A stretch of DNA of 62,953 bases from Lachnospiraceae bacterium (GTDB taxonomy: Bacteria > Bacillota > Clostridia > Lachnospirales > Lachnospiraceae): assembly GCA_030825115.1 (NCBI GenBank), contig JAPJQL010000020.1, forward strand, positions 1-62,953, given 5' to 3'. Made by a program: the position numbers and the translations under genes. Positions 62,196-62,953 of this stretch are shown one piece after another; position 1 is the first letter of the stretch, and each line of letters begins with the position of its first letter. The notes under the pieces are model-generated. The model ran no database searches and was not told the origin of the DNA. It worked only from the letters and a program-made list of their open reading frames with translations.

Positions 62196-62953
62196 ATGAA
62201 AATAAAATTGGGATACTTAAATAAAAGATTTCTTGCTGTTAATGCATGTATTTCATTGCTATTAACATTTATATTATGTCATACAGTTTTTGTGAAATAT
62301 TTTAGAGTGATAGAGCCAGTTTCTAATATAAAAATTGAAGCAACTGCGTAAAAAAACAAAAAATCAGCAGGGACAGATATTCGAATTAGAGGTGTAAAAA
62401 TAAATGGTGAAAATATACCATTTGAGGAGATGCAGATTGGTAATGGCTGGAAATACATGGAGGGAGTGCTTGTTTCAATTAATCCGAAGAGTCCTGTAGT
62501 TATTGAATATAATACCTATAACGCCGAGGTTTTAGAGCTTGAAATGCAAAAACATCTTGGATCAGGAATAGTGCGTGTTTGGGTAAATGACCGACAAGTC
62601 GGAAAATGGGATTTATTTTCTTCTGGTTGGAAAAATGTGACTTTTACAAAAATGCTTACGCCCATTTCGATTTCAGTAAATCTCATAGCGTTTCTGGGCG
62701 TGTGGGGAGGATGTTTATGTGCCATAATATTCGTTCATATGATCTATAAAAAAGCAAAGGGAGATACCTTGTTTTTAAGACATGTTAAGATTTTTTTTGT
62801 TGGAATAAGCACAATGGCGATTATTATGTTAGCATGGTTTCAGACAGAGTGGAGTTGTGCATATGAAAGCATTTCTCAGTTTCTTAATATGGATATGAAG
62901 TATATTATATTAAATATGATTACAGGGGGAGCAGTAATTGCTCTACTTATGAT
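62196..62953 (+). pseudogene. Membrane-protein gene with in-frame stop, truncated by the window end
   Basis: Starts at ATG 62196 (AAAGGGTG site) with a hydrophobic segment (FLAVNACISLLLTFIL) and ends at TAA 62349. The same frame then stays open to the window end (NKKSAGTDIRIRGVKING, FEEMQIGNGWKYMEG), including at least two or three further membrane spans after about residue 170. One substitution or a lesion in an A-rich run would join the parts. It resembles the N-terminal part of a large multi-span envelope protein; the family is not recognised. Confidence 0.55.

Overview
This 63-kb window looks like chromosome of a Gram-positive gut-type Clostridia, most probably a Lachnospiraceae of the Hungatella/Enterocloster/Lachnoclostridium kind. 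The grounds are strong AGGAGG ribosome sites, Firmicutes-style TTGACA/TATAAT promoters, an rpmE-DUF1385-prmC-prfA block, a Firmicutes L10 leader, Rpn-family and pRiA4b-ORF3-family proteins, and many choline-binding (CW) repeats. The genus call is inference from gene content, not from a marker gene.

Layout. 1-9.5 kb: partial tRNA-Gly(CCC), HD-domain protein, tiny membrane protein, FeoA, ABC-F ATPase, a tandem noncoding repeat, mreB, recD2, comF (no canonical start codon), an Rpn-type nuclease and a GNAT. 9.5-13.3 kb: rpmG-secE-nusG-rplK-rplA and rplJ-rplL, with two L1-binding mimics and an L10 leader. 13.3-20 kb: LysR regulator, cold-shock gene with a hairpin leader, XRE regulator, diguanylate cyclase, a tagaturonate-reductase-like gene behind LacI-type operators, polysaccharide deacetylase, rarA. 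20-26 kb: rho, rpmE, DUF1385, prmC, prfA and an unknown gene. 26-36 kb: BTAD regulator, rfbA-rfbB-rfbD, glmM, an AlgI/AlgJ-type O-acetylation pair, leuA. 36-46 kb: a choline/phosphocholine surface region with a GH25 lysozyme, a CW-repeat protein, a LicC-LicA fusion, and two convergent CW-repeat surface-protein genes around a tyrosine recombinase. 46-63 kb: pRiA4b-ORF3 protein, O-antigen ligase/polymerase-like protein and an AT-rich capsule-type locus (initiating sugar transferase, Wzm/Wzt-like ABC exporter, large glycosyltransferases, FkbM methyltransferase), ending in decayed and chimeric gene remnants.

The most interesting system is at 41.29-46.07 kb. Two paralogous choline-binding surface-protein genes face each other inside perfect 231-bp inverted repeats. 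The repeats cover the -10 box, the leader, the ribosome site and the signal-peptide codons. A tyrosine recombinase gene lies between the genes. Each repeat ends inside the -35 box, so the left copy has TTGATA-17-TATAAT and the right copy has ACAATA-17-TATAAT. This is the architecture expected of a self-contained inverton in which flipping places one or the other surface-protein body behind the single good promoter. Next door, the LicC-LicA fusion could make CDP-choline for phosphocholine decoration of the envelope glycan to which the CW-repeat proteins would bind. Together they suggest a phase-variable, phosphocholine-anchored surface coat beside a capsule locus. Inversion itself is inferred from architecture and has not been observed.
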